64,000 nucleotides of DNA, taken from contig JAESUZ010002392.1 in NCBI GenBank assembly GCA_017311185.1, positions 744,001-808,000 on the forward strand. Direction: 5' to 3'. Below the pieces are notes generated by a model. That model worked only from the letters and a program-made list of their open reading frames with translations. It was not told the DNA's origin and did not search any database. The position numbers and the translations under genes are program-made. The first letter of the stretch is position 1. Each line of letters begins with the position of its first letter. Positions 46,100 to 57,117 of the stretch are shown one piece after another. Origin of the DNA: Proteles cristata cristata. Its lineage: Eukaryota; Chordata; Mammalia; Carnivora; Hyaenidae.

Positions 46100-47500
46100 C
46101 ACACCATGGTGAAGGCTACTTGCAGTTCTGATTATGCTTCCCTCTGTTTTCTATCACTTCAAAAGTGGTTCTTCATCATTGCCTCCCGAGTTCAGTTCCC
46201 AATATATCCCTTTAAGGACACTCTACTAAAGAACACTTTTCTTTCTTTCTTTTTTTTCCCCCTAGATGACACAGAGGCTTAACAGATTAATTCATTAGTC
46301 CTTAATACCTTCTCCTTCTAAGGCCTGTTTCAAGTCCGCGCTCTTTGATTAGCACTATCTTTTCCAGTACTGTGCTGAGCTGTTTTGCATCTCGGTTCTG
46401 GCACTTGTTCCTGAGAGGGAGGTGAAAAGATTAAAGAAAAAAAAAAAGGGACCTGTAAAGTTTGCAAGATCACATCATTTAGTGATAAACCTTTACTGCT
46501 GTGTTTTCTGACTGGGCAAATATAAATGATCAATTTCCCACACAAGCAATTTATTTAAGAAGGGAAATATATATGTACGTATATAAATACCACTGCTGGT
46601 ATGTGCTAAAGAATATGGTTTATTTCAGCAATAGGTTCTTGAAACTTAGTAGTTTTGCAGAATTATTGGTGTAATAAACCCCATCGGTTCATTACAGCAT
46701 GAACTGTCCCCTGTTTACTTTAAGCCGTTAATCAGTACACCAGCCATTAGTTCCTGGCAACTTGTAGTATTTTGAGGATTATTCCAAGTATTTTTAGTTA
46801 CAATTTTGTTCTATTCTTTGTTCTTATTTTTTGGCTGTATTTAGCAGAGAGGGAGGAATCTGTAAGCTGATCAGATGTACTCTCACATGCAGAGTGCCAC
46901 TGGGATTTAATAGGAGAGAGAAGATTTACCTAGAGAAAACATTTCTTTAAATCAACCAGCCAGAAAAATAATATCCTTCTTAATATTGAAGAAGGAAAAG
47001 TGAAATGTGAATGTCTTATAGAGTAGCTCTTCTGAAAACGTATGTTTTCTTCCTGGGTGCCTACTTTGTAAATGCCATTGAGAATGGTAAATGGATGACG
47101 ATAAAACTGGCCTTCCGAGAATCTCTGATTCTTCATAGTGCAGTTTGAAGGCATGCCATTCCTAGGAAGTAGTCCCCGAAGACATGCTCTTCTGAACCAT
47201 GGAAGTTCTTCTTGTTTTAATGTTTGCTTTTTTTAAAAAAATATGTGAATATTTGGCTCTTTTCTTTCCATGCATTTGGCATGGTCTCTGTTAGAATAAC
47301 ATGTAGTTGATGCTTAGCTTGGGGTCATGATGGCTATCAAGCTGCAAATCAACAGGGCAAGTAAAAAGGCCGTGCAGATGCTGCTTGCCATAGAAGAGCG
47401 ACGGACTCAGGAACTTCATGTCTGGGAGCAGTGAGCGCGAGAGGGCGTTTGTAGTTGTGGGGAAATTTGTCTTTGAGGAAACCTTTGGTTTGTACACATG
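46100..47500. other. Repeat-poor block, candidate conserved enhancer-like DNA
   Basis: About 1.4 kb with no recognised transposon. It has dense homeodomain-like TAAT/ATTA sites (agattaattcattagtcc, gccgttaatcagtacacc), kept CpGs (tcaagtccgcgctctttg) and balanced composition. No open frame exceeds about 75 codons. The enhancer idea is inference. Confidence 0.3.
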
Positions 47501-47964
47501 AGCTAGATCTATGGTATGGTGTTCTCTCTCTAAATGTGATGGGTAATTAAGTGCTTTCCTAGTTGCAGTTTATTCCTGCTTCCTCTGCCTCTTTATTTCG
47601 AGCTTAATTGACAATTCATTTCTTGCCAGATTGGTAACTGAAGTGCTACCTCTCTGAATAATAACAACACTTGGTTTGGAAATGGTCCACTTGATATTTC
47701 CTGGTATTGATGGTCTTCATTTCCAGTGGGACTTAGGGAGCTACTGTAGTTTTAAAAAAAGACAAGAACAGCTCTATCAGGCATTTGTGGATCTCAAAAT
47801 TGAAACAGAAGATAGAAAAAATAATCGTTTTTATTATTTCCTAAGTTAACTTTTCTTTCTTCTTCATCTTAGGTTCAGTGGCCCCAGAATAGCTATGTTT
47901 AAGGTCTTTTGGAATACAAATTTTCATTTGTCTTAGTTGGTCATTTAACTAAAAACATTAAATA

Positions 47965-48041
47965 AATATTATTAATAATAATATTATAAATAATATATAA
48001 AATTATTTATATATCCCTCAATAATAAATTAATGAGGGATA
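47965..48041. repeat. Cluster of three AT-rich hairpins
   Basis: Perfect inverted arms: 47965-47973 / 47977-47985 (aatattatt/aataatatt), 47985-47994 / 48002-48011 (10-bp), and 48012-48020 / 48033-48041 (arms containing tatccctca/tgagggata). Confidence 0.85.
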
Positions 48042-48860
48042 AGTCTTAAGAGGCAGAACTAAATTGCTACCAGAGCATGTCTTCTCTGGGCTTTCCAATT
48101 CAGCGTTCATGTTGTCAATAGGAGATAAGATTAATAATAAAAGATGGATATCAGGCCCACAGAAACTCACATAAATATGAAAAATAATGCTTATAAAAGT
48201 ACAGCATATCCCCAACTGGGAGGGCAAAAGAGTCGTGAAGTGAAGTGAAAATCGTGTCTAATATCTTCAGTTTAGAGACTTAATAAATTTTGAAGCAAAT
48301 GCCTCAATGCACTTCTCAAGGGATAGAATGTAGACCCAGCTCCAGAGGCCTAAAGGAAATGGCACATTGTCAAGGATGTGGTGAAGAGTTCTTGAAGCTG
48401 AGGTTCTCCATGTTGCCAGAGGTTGTTTCTTCAAGGGATCACCAACCCAACACACTTTTTGCAACCTTTTTCTCGCCATGTCTCAGTTTCCTCCATCTGT
48501 AAAGACATTACATTGAATCTTTGAGGGTGCTGAGTATGATAATTTCATAGCCACATCTATTACATCTCATTTCATAAATTAATTAGGAACTGCCTAGTAT
48601 TTACATTATTCAGTTCTAAAGACCAAGTGTTAGCCTTTCCATCCATCACCTTACTCTGTCATCATCCTTGAGATCTTTCCTTGTCTGCCCAGCATGTGTT
48701 TTCTTACAATAGTGGCATAACCCTCAACTGTCTCTTAGTATGATAAGTGGTTTGTCCATGCAGCATCTCCTTTATCTCTTTTTGTTTTTGTTACCTGGTT
48801 AACCTGGACTCTATATTTATTGAATTTGTATTTTGAACTCTGATAATCTGAGATAAACTT
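48042..48860. other. Unassigned sequence
   Basis: Frames at 48267-48502 overlap on both strands and look random. Confidence 0.4.
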
Positions 48861-48874
48861 AGGTACATCCTTTT

Positions 48875-49084
48875 TTTTCTTAATATTTTTTATTTATTTC
48901 TGAGAGAGACAGCATGAGCAGGGGAGGGTCAGAGAGAGTGGGAGACACAGAATCCGAAACAGGCTCCAGGATCTGAGCTAGCTGTCAGTACAGAGCCCAA
49001 CGCGGGGCTCGAACCCACAAACCATGAGATCATGATCTGAGCTGAAGTCGGATGCTTAACCAACTGAACCACCCAGGTGCCCCC
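48875..49084 (-). mobile_element. Felid SINE, antisense, 14-bp duplication
   Basis: Body variant gagctagctgtcagtac, as at 14.1 kb. aggtacatcctttt is at 48861-48874 and 49085-49098, perfect. Confidence 0.97.
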
Positions 49085-49098
49085 AGGTACATCCTTTT

Positions 49099-49516
49099 AA
49101 AATCAACTAGAGTTGATTACATTTGGCTGAGAACTTTAGCCTTTTCCAAGAGTTTTAAATGCATTCGAATATGTCTGCCAAAAAATATTTCATTAATTAT
49201 CTATTCTGAGCATATGAGTTTTACTTTCTTATGCAAATTTCAACAATAAGCAGATGTACAAAGTAGGTGTGCACATTTAGAAGAATATTTTTTATTTAAG
49301 AGTCTATTTTGATTATTGCCCATAATAGTTAACAGTAAGGACAACTTAAGGGAAGGCTTGGAAAAACAGTTTTAATTTTTCCTTAATCACAAATACTGCT
49401 GATTGATATGTTTGGTTATGCTGAAGCCTGCTTTATTGTTTAGATTCTTCTATTTTCACCTTTAGTTATTTGTTTTTAATATCTAATCCTCTTTTCCTAC
49501 TTGCTCAGTTTCGATC
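49099..49516. other. Unassigned sequence
   Basis: Nothing recognised. Confidence 0.4.
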
Positions 49517-49535
49517 AAGGATTTTCTTGAAAGAG

Positions 49536-49667
49536 GGGGGGATGGGCATGGAGGAGGACACTTGTGGGGATGAGCACTGAGTGTTATGTGGAAACTAATT
49601 TGACAATAAACTATTTGTAAAAAAAAATAATAATAAATAAATTTTAGAAAGTAAAAAAAAAAAAAAA
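49536..49667 (+). mobile_element. Very short L1 3' end with perfect 19-bp duplication
   Basis: Only about 130 bases: L1 3' UTR (gatgggcatggaggagg, tgagcactgagtgttatgtg, caataaactatttgta) plus an interrupted A tail. aaggattttcttgaaagag flanks it at 49517-49535 and 49668-49686 without mismatch. Extreme 5' truncation of a young carnivore L1. Confidence 0.96.
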
Positions 49668-49686
49668 AAGGATTTTCTTGAAAGAG

Positions 49687-50591
49687 TCTCCCAAATAGGA
49701 AAAGTCCCTTGACTTGATGAGCAAGAAATTAAAAAAAAAAAAAATGAACTGAAATTAAATGTCCACTCTCAAACTTGAGTTTAATTAAATTTTCTTGTAG
49801 ATTGACTGTATTCTGCGTGTCTTACAGAATTCCTATCAATAAGCTTATTTTCCCTTTTTTCTGGGCCTGTGTTTTTACCTGTATTGTGTGTGTGAATGTG
49901 CTGTTGTTTCCTCTGCATCAATAGTATTTTATTTTCTTTGCTTGTGTTCCCCTTGGGCACCCTTCACTTTATTCATCGTACTACATAAATCAACTTTTTA
50001 CTCTATTGTCTATCAAGACCTTGCTAATGTTTTTTACTTCTATTCCTACTTGTGGAATGTATAATTTGACTGCTTGACATTTTTCCTTCTATCTCAAGTG
50101 GATTATACATATAAATGAAGGTCTGGATTTGAGGGTTTTTTTTTTTCATTAAAATACACATAAGCTTTATAAAAATTCTAGTATGTTTTAAATGTGCTTT
50201 CCACAACTGTTAGAAATGAGCTTCTTTCAGCCTGTTCAGATTAAATTAATTTTTCACTGACTCCTTGTTTCAGACTGACTTTGCTTTTAATAAAGCATCA
50301 AATGAAACTGGAAATACAAACCAACTATACTCTGTAAGGGAAACACTAGAATCATAAAAAAAATTAGTCATCGAGATGTCAGACATGTTTGGGGAGACTA
50401 GGAGCAAGTAGTGATAGTTCCCTTTATCCTATAGAAAAGTTCAACTCCACAAAACTCTTATAACATGAGAAAATATTTTGAAAATTAATTTTAACAGGAA
50501 ATTACTAGAAATTGAGCATTCAACACTCTAATTGAAATGCTCAACACTAGATTAGTTAGGCCCTTCCTTCCAAACAGAAGTTCTATTTCGG
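49687..50591. other. Unassigned sequence
   Basis: It contains a short A run at about 49730-49744. Nothing else recognised. Confidence 0.4.
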
Positions 50592-50699
50592 ATTACTTTG
50601 TTTGCCACTGTTGGAAGGTGAATGTGTTGAGCGTGGACAAAGTGAATTACTTTGTTTGCCACTGTTGGAAGGTGAATGTGTTGAGCGTGGACAAAGTGA
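50592..50699. repeat. Perfect 54-bp tandem duplication
   Basis: The unit starting attactttgtttgccactg and ending gtggacaaagtga occurs at 50592-50645 and 50646-50699 with no difference. The open frame 50537-50737 repeats accordingly, but there is no sign of a real gene. Confidence 0.98.
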
Positions 50700-51041
50700 A
50701 GCCCTGCTCTAGAGAGTCAGTTGTGCATGCGTTTTAATGCCAATAACATGAAGCCACAAGACCATACATAGCATCAGGGAGACACAAAGAACAGATGACA
50801 CTTACAAATGGTAGACTAGAGATACAGTCTTTATATGCCTCTGAATGCTTTGAGGAATATTCTCTAAATTTTTATAAACTGGCCCATGATAAACTTGTTT
50901 AGTATCCTTAAAAGAAAAAAAAAATGGTGAGCTGAAATCAGCATTTAATCAGAGCAACTCAGATACTCCTCTCAATTAGGCTGCTTATCCAGATGGGACT
51001 CATTCCCATTCGGTGATAAGTCTTTAAAACCAATTCATGAT
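50700..51041. other. Unassigned sequence
   Basis: Nothing recognised. Confidence 0.4.
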
Positions 51042-51057
51042 AGAAGTTACGAGTATC

Positions 51058-51327
51058 AGGCAGAGAAGGACAAATATCATATATTTGCACGTATAGGAGG
51101 ATTAGGAGGAACTTAACTGATGAACAAGGGGGAGAAGAAGGGGGGAAATGGTGGGGGAAAGGGAGAGAGGCAAACCATGAAAGACTCTTGAATGCTGACA
51201 AAAACTGAGAATTGATGGATGTAGGGGGGAGGGGGATGGGCATGGAGGAGGGCACTCGTGGGGATGAGCACTGGGTGTTATGTGGAAAACTAGTTTGACA
51301 ATAAACTATTTGTAAAAAAAAAAAAAA
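51058..51327 (+). mobile_element. Young L1 3' end with perfect 16-bp duplication
   Basis: It starts in the last 18 or so codons of ORF2 (ARIGGLGGT, stop TAA at 51114-51116), then the 3' UTR and poly(A). agaagttacgagtatc is at 51042-51057 and 51328-51343. Same subfamily as the 9.1-kb copy, in opposite orientation. Confidence 0.97.
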
Positions 51328-51419
51328 AGAAGTTACGAGTATCTCAAGATACGCTAATCTCCAGACCTACTCCTTTGCAGTTTTCTACATTTCAGGAAAT
51401 GCCACCTCAGCTTCTCTAG

Positions 51420-51940
51420 TTTTTCCTGCCCAAATTCTTGATGTTAATTCTGAACTCCACTCTTCCTCTTGCATCTCATATTCAGTCTATTAGCAAATCC
51501 TCTTTTTTCTTTATCACAAATCACATCTAATATCTTTATATTTCACAACTTTTCTCACTGCTTGGGAAGTTTAGCCTACCCCATCATTGTTTCCTTGGAT
51601 ATTTGCAACAGCTTCTTTACTGCCATGCCAGTCTCTCTACTTGCCCCCTCATTCTCAAACCAGAAATCAGAACAGTATGTTTAAATATAATTCAGATTAT
51701 GTCTTTCTTCAGCTCAGATCATTCCAATTGTTTCCAATATTACTTAGAGTAAAAGTCAAAGTCTTTGCAAGGCCTATACGGCCCTCACTGCCTCCTCCAC
51801 TACTGCCTCTCTAATTTGTTTTCTGTGAATCTCTCCCTCATTCTCTCCGCTGCATTCACTCTGGCCTTCTTATTGTTCCTTGAAAATGCCTAGCATGCTC
51901 TACTTCAGGACCCCTACATTTCTGTTCTGTCAGTAATACA
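51420..51940 (+). mobile_element. L2 fragment, sense
   Basis: 'atattcagtctattagcaaa', 'ttgcaacagcttctttactg', 'agagtaaaagtcaaagtctt' and 'cactctggccttcttattgt' follow the L2 3' region. Frames at 51469-51814 are relics or chance. Confidence 0.7.
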
Positions 51941-52016
51941 TTGTCATGGTGAAAAAAAAAAAAAAAGCCTCTGTGCCCTAGGTTTTACATTGAGAAAAGG
52001 CTTCCAATTCTGTCAG

Positions 52017-52300
52017 TTAGTTTTAACAGTGTAACAAACTCATTGGCTTAAGATATCAAGAATTTCTTACTATTGTTCAGCTGGGTCAGCTGGGTATCAA
52101 CTGATTCAGGATAATCTAGGCTGGGCATGCAATTCATCTGCAGGTTGGGTGTGGTCTCTACTTTAGACCTTCCTTAACTGGGTCAATTCTAGCCCTCTCT
52201 ATTCCTTCTCACAGTAATGGCAAACATGTAAGAAGGTAAGTAGGGATATTTTTGTAAGACTCTGTAAATATTTGCTGTTAACTACTTTCATCTTCTTAGG
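52017..52300 (+). mobile_element. MLT1-like LTR fragment
   Basis: 'cagtgtaacaaactcattgg', 'cttaagatatcaagaatttc' and 'cagctgggtatcaactgatt' resemble the start of MLT1-type MaLR LTRs. Confidence 0.5.
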
Positions 52301-52490
52301 ATAATGTTCTTTGATGATTGGTAGATCTCATTGGGAAAAATGGCTCACCTGGAAAAATTAGCAAAATGGCAGCAAGCTGGAGCCTAGGCGAATGGTCACT
52401 GCCAATGGTTTTTCTTGCTGAGTGACCAAAACACTTTAAGAGGTCCTTTGCTCATCTACACTGCGCTGCACTACAATTGGACATTTTAAA

Positions 52491-52666
52491 ATGTTTATGT
52501 TTGAGAGAGAGAGAGAGCAGGGGAGGGGCAGAGAGGGAAAGCAAGAAAGAAGATCCAAAGTGGGCTCCACACTGACAGCACAGAGTCCTATGCAAGGCTT
52601 GAACTCACGAACCGTGATATCATGACTTGGCTGAAGTCAGATACTCAACCGACTTAGCCACCCAGA
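52491..52666 (-). mobile_element. Felid SINE, antisense, diverged
   Basis: Core 'gtgggctccacactgacagc' and head 'ctgaagtcagatactcaacc'. Flanks gacattttaaa (52480-52490) and gacatttttaaa (52667-52678) differ by one T. Confidence 0.92.
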
Positions 52667-52678
52667 GACATTTTTAAA

Positions 52679-54029
52679 CCTTGAATAAAAGTTATTCACT
52701 AACAGCTTAGTGTTGTGATGATGTAGACTTTTTAAGGAATGAGAGAAAAGTTTACCCACAAAATTTGTGGTATGGGACAGAAAAGAGGATGGCAAAGAAA
52801 GGAAACAGAAAATGGAGATTAGTTAGGGAGCAAAATTTGGAAGGAGAAGTTAGAGAAATGTAAGCTGTGCGCTTTCTGTTTATACCTCCCTGAAATTCTC
52901 AGACACTTGAAAGATTACATTAGTCTTCTTGTCATATGAGTGATGGGAGCCCTAGTCATGTTTTTGGGTGTCAAAGGAAGGGCTAATCCCAGAAGCTGCA
53001 GAGATTGGGGACATCAGATTTCACATACAGCTCTAAAACATTGCCTCTTTTCAGAGTTGAAATGGGAAAACTCCCATGACCCTCCTAAGATCATATTTTT
53101 TACCAATAACTTACTGTTCTTGTCTAATTTGGAGGAGGTTTTTATCCAAATAAAGGTTTTTATCCAAATAAACCTTTTTCTTAATATAACTATCCATATC
53201 TTTTCCTTGTTTGGTCTCTGATTTTATTACATGTATGATATTCATTTTTTGGCCTTCATATCTTGAATTTAATGATGCATTTAATGAAGGGCCCAATAAT
53301 TCCTAGTGCCAGCAGTTTATTTATATTCATTTATAGTTGCTGCAGTTGTCCATTTATGGTTGCTACTGACCATGGATAAGGACACACCATTGAATTCTCT
53401 CGGTTGTGAGCACACTCTTTCCTGTCCCAAATGGATAGCAGCAACTTTAGCTCCCCATGGTAATGAAGGACAATCATCTTGCCCACACAAATAGCTCCTT
53501 TTTTTTTTTAATCAGCTGTCTACCTACATTATGAGCCCAAAATGAGAACAGAGGGTTCTCATAACATCAGGTTAGATGAAACTTCTGCATTTTTCTGTGT
53601 TGAAAGGATTTCCCACTGGGAATTTGGACTTCTAAAGAATAGAACCTATGGAACCAATAGAACCCACAGAGTCCAATAGAACCATTCTGCAAATGAAGCC
53701 ATGGAAGTGAAGGTGAGTGAAAGCAATCCAGCTTCTACTCATTGGTTCTCGTGCCCATAGTTTATCACTCCTGGAATGCAGCACGATGTTGTGGCCTGAT
53801 TGTTTGGTTCCTACTCTGCATCCTATAGGACAGTGCCTCAGATTCATAAGTTGTGTGGCCCTTAAGCTGAAATTTTTATAGGTTGTTTATCTTTGTATTA
53901 AGTTGCCTTCTTTCTGGTTGTAGTGGTAAACTGTAAGCATGACTTTTGTCCCTTGTTCTTATGTTATGAGAGATCCTGAGTTGGCAAACCAAGTATTCTG
54001 TAAGCCCTCAGGCAGTTAGGTTGCCAGAA
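52679..54029. other. Mostly unassigned; may include the 3' part of the retroviral relic
   Basis: A perfect 18-bp tandem duplication (ggtttttatccaaataaa) lies at 53137-53172, and imperfect ggttctattgg-type repeats at 53638-53690. A 71-codon minus frame at 53632-53847 is not recognised. I looked for an LTR here and could not find its ends. Confidence 0.35.
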
Positions 54030-55700
54030 TCACTTTGCAGTGTAAGTAAACTTACAAATAGAATACATGTAAATTCTAATAAGTATGAATTGTCATCCCC
54101 TCTGGAATGAATCTGGGATAATCAATGTTCTACCAACTGCCTTGCTAATCTCCTTTAGGGAGGCTGCCATATTGAGCTGTTGAGCATTCTTCAACAGCAG
54201 TACCTATATTCGTTTTGGTACAGATTTTTGGTTCCAGATATAGTCTCCATATAGTATAGATATAGTATAGATATAGTATCTATTCTTGCCCCCATGGATA
54301 TTCTGTTCATGGACTGGTTGCATTAACACTGGAGTCGAAGTAGGAAGAGGTCCTCTGACTTCCATGGGTGTTCTGGTTATTGAGTGTTCCTTTATAGTGG
54401 ACCACTATTCTATAGTGGTCATTTTCAGAAGACAAAAATATCCTCATTCTATGTGCCCTTTAATATAGTTTCATCCACATACTTCTTCCCCACATTTCCT
54501 TGCCTCACAAATGATCAAATCTTATTCTTTACAGGCCCCTTACAGATTTGCTAAGTGATTTGTCATTGCCCTAAATTCTTATGTATCTTTACATGTTAAG
54601 CCACTGATTCTGTCCTAAAAGTGGGCCAACCAACAAACTACTTGCAACTCTTCTAGCTGAAAGGATTTTCTTTCATTTCTGTCTTCCAAGGCCACCCTAA
54701 AGATTGTTGTAGTGCAATGACAGTCTGGTTTAGTTCAAGATTAATAAACTGTGATCCAGGCCTGAGTTTTTGTTCTTCCTGGGTTAGCTAGTTTTAGGGA
54801 ATCACCCATAAGCCTATAGGTTTAAACTAAGGGACAGTTTTCACTGCAATGCCAGTAGGTGACATGGGAATATAGATTACCTGTTTATGTACCTTGCACT
54901 TTTTGTATATGTTCATATCCTATCCCATCATGCCATTGACTCCTGCTGTGCCCACCTGAATTTAAGACTCATTAGATCTGATGATATCCAGTTCCTGATA
55001 CCAGCTCCACTTACATAATCATATAGGAGCTAAAGGTCAGATACTTAGTCCCCACTACAGTCTAGAAAAATCTCAGGATCTGCTTTTTAAATAGCAAGCA
55101 TTTTGTTACTGCTGATGGTATGGCCTCGTGGCAGAACCCTTGAGGTCTGATGACACTTGCATTAGGCTTGTCAGAGACTCTGTACAGCATCCTGATCTCC
55201 TATATATGCCACTAGCCCAGCAGTTTTCTGGGTGAAATGTCTTCAGTGGCAAGATAATTTTCATGATAGCTTGGACCTCTCTTGCTTTTGCTCATGCTCA
55301 GCCCTGACAGCCTTTTGAGTCACCTGACAAATAGCTTTTCTTGGTTTTTCATATCATAATAGCTCCACTCCAGAGGTCAGGAAACCATCTTGAGGATACT
55401 GCCAGGTGTTAAGGATATTCATTCCTATTATGTACCCAGGGACCAGGCAGATAAATTTAGCTTCAATTCAGTTATGACTCATTCCATTCCAGTGCTGATG
55501 ATACCATGTAAGTCAGTGTTCTACCTTCTACACCTCTTCACTGGTGAACATCTTATAGTATTGATGTTACTGCATGCCACAGGTCACTGTCAAAGAGGCC
55601 CTATTGCTCTCTGCCCAGGGAGTGAAGTCCCATTTCTTCATTTGATACCCAATTTCTGAATTCTATCTTGATGTCTAACTTTCCAGAGCCGTTCCTCATA
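54030..55700 (-). pseudogene. Decayed endogenous retrovirus pol, antisense
   Basis: Translating the minus strand in pieces across all three frames gives segments in the right order for pol: reverse transcriptase thumb/connection at about 55270-55420, RNase H start at about 55100-55190, RNase H C-terminus at about 54480-54700, and a histidine-containing start of the integrase zinc region (HEQ..HGG) at 54284-54352. Stops and frameshifts are frequent, and no piece exceeds about 50 residues. Upstream RT, gag and LTRs were not identified. The ERV class is not assigned. It cannot make protein. Confidence 0.5.
54249..54280. repeat. Short ATAGTATAGAT tandem tract
   Basis: Three imperfect copies of tatagtatagatatag, inside the pol relic. 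Confidence 0.85.
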
Positions 55701-56282
55701 ACAATGATTTTAGCCTGAGTTATCAAAAAAGCAGAGCTGGATTAAAAAAAAGGCTTATATATAATTGATTTCTTTTGGGAAGTGGTTCCTCAGAAGGAAG
55801 TTGGGGGATGAGTTGATTGATGTGGGGAAGGAAAGAAGGAAAGGAAACCAATCTAAGACTGTCCTACCAGGTTGATCATCCCTGTGGGTACCTGGGCTGT
55901 GGTCTCATGAGGGATCTTCTGAGAAGCAGTGGAACATGCTGAAGCATCATTTGTCAGAAAGGCTGATAGGTGTTGGAAGTGATTCCTGTTGTGGAGAGAA
56001 AATTTTGTGAGCAATACGGAGAGAGATTCATTGAATAACAGTATACTTAGGTGGACTTAAAAATAATCTGGAAGACAGATTGAGGTCAATCTTAAGAAGG
56101 TAATCGGCAGGTTTTAAGACTCTAGTATCAAAAAGTTTCTAAATTATATATTTGAAAGTATAATCTGTATATTCACCCAAATTGGCTGATAAATTCAGTG
56201 AATAACTGAATTCAGAATTAGGATCAAGAAAGTCCTACTTCTCCACATTTCTCATTTATATCTCTCTGCCTATTTATGTTTT
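55701..56282. other. Unassigned sequence
   Basis: It might be further retroviral sequence upstream of the pol relic, but no motif supports that. Confidence 0.35.
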
Positions 56283-56817
56283 AGAGCAATACTATCCGAA
56301 AGAAATATAATGTGACCTGCATAAGTAATTTCAAATTTTCTGGTAGCTATGTTAAAAATATTTAAAAACTTGGGGCACCTGGGTGGCTCAGTTGGTTGAG
56401 CCTCTGACTTTGGCTCAGGTCATTTTGTGAGTTTGAGCCCTACATTGGACTCTGTGCTGAAAGCTCAGAGCCTGGAGCCTGCTTAGGATTCTGTGTCTCT
56501 CAGTCTCTCTGTCCCTCTCCTGCTCATACTCTGTCTCTCAAAAAAATGAATAAATGTTAAAAAAGGTTTTAAAAAGATTTAAAAATGTAGTTTAAAAATT
56601 AATTTAAATAATATACCTTATTCCAAATACATCCAAAATATGATTTCAACATAGAACCAATATAAAAATTATGAATGCAATATTTTACATTCTTTTGTTA
56701 TTAAATCTTTACAATTTATACTTAGAACACATCTCAACTTGGACAGGATGAATTTCCTGTGCTCAATAGTCACATGTGCTAGTGGATAATATGTTGAACA
56801 GAATATTCTATAATGTT
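56283..56817 (+). mobile_element. hAT-type DNA transposon split by a SINE
   Basis: Left part 56283-56368 ('caatactatccgaaagaaat', 'gtaatttcaaattttctggt') and right part 56577-56817 ('ccaaaatatgatttcaacat', 'aatagtcacatgtgctagtg') make one mammalian hAT element of the 'tgtccaatag' group. Confidence 0.7.
56369..56576 (+). mobile_element. Felid SINE, sense, inside the hAT element
   Basis: Starts ggggcacctgggtggctcag and ends in an A-rich tail. A 13-base loss around the B box (ctcaggtcattttgtgagtt) removes part of the internal promoter. A possible duplication atttaaaaa is at 56360-56368 and 56577-56585. Confidence 0.94.
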
Positions 56818-56824
56818 CTTTATC

Positions 56825-57117
56825 TGTTCTTAGCCTGGATAATTTCTACTAATCTTCAAGGCACACATTAAATATCACCTCTTTTGAGGAGTAAGTCTTC
56901 TCTTTTTATTTTCCTCCCTTACTGATTTCTGCAATAATAACAATAGCAATAGCAAAAGCTTATCCCTTATGTATGTTATCAGTGTACCTTTTATTTATAC
57001 AAATTACAGCAGTTATCCTGATTTAAAATTTTGTTTTCTTAAATTATCCACCATTACCACTAGACTCTGAGTTCCTGAAGAGCAGAAACACTGTCTATCA
57101 TCTCTATAGCGCAGAAT
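56825..57117 (+). mobile_element. L2 3' end, sense
   Basis: 'cttcaaggcacacattaaat', 'cacctcttttgaggagtaag' and 'agactctgagttcctgaaga' match L2. Confidence 0.65.
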
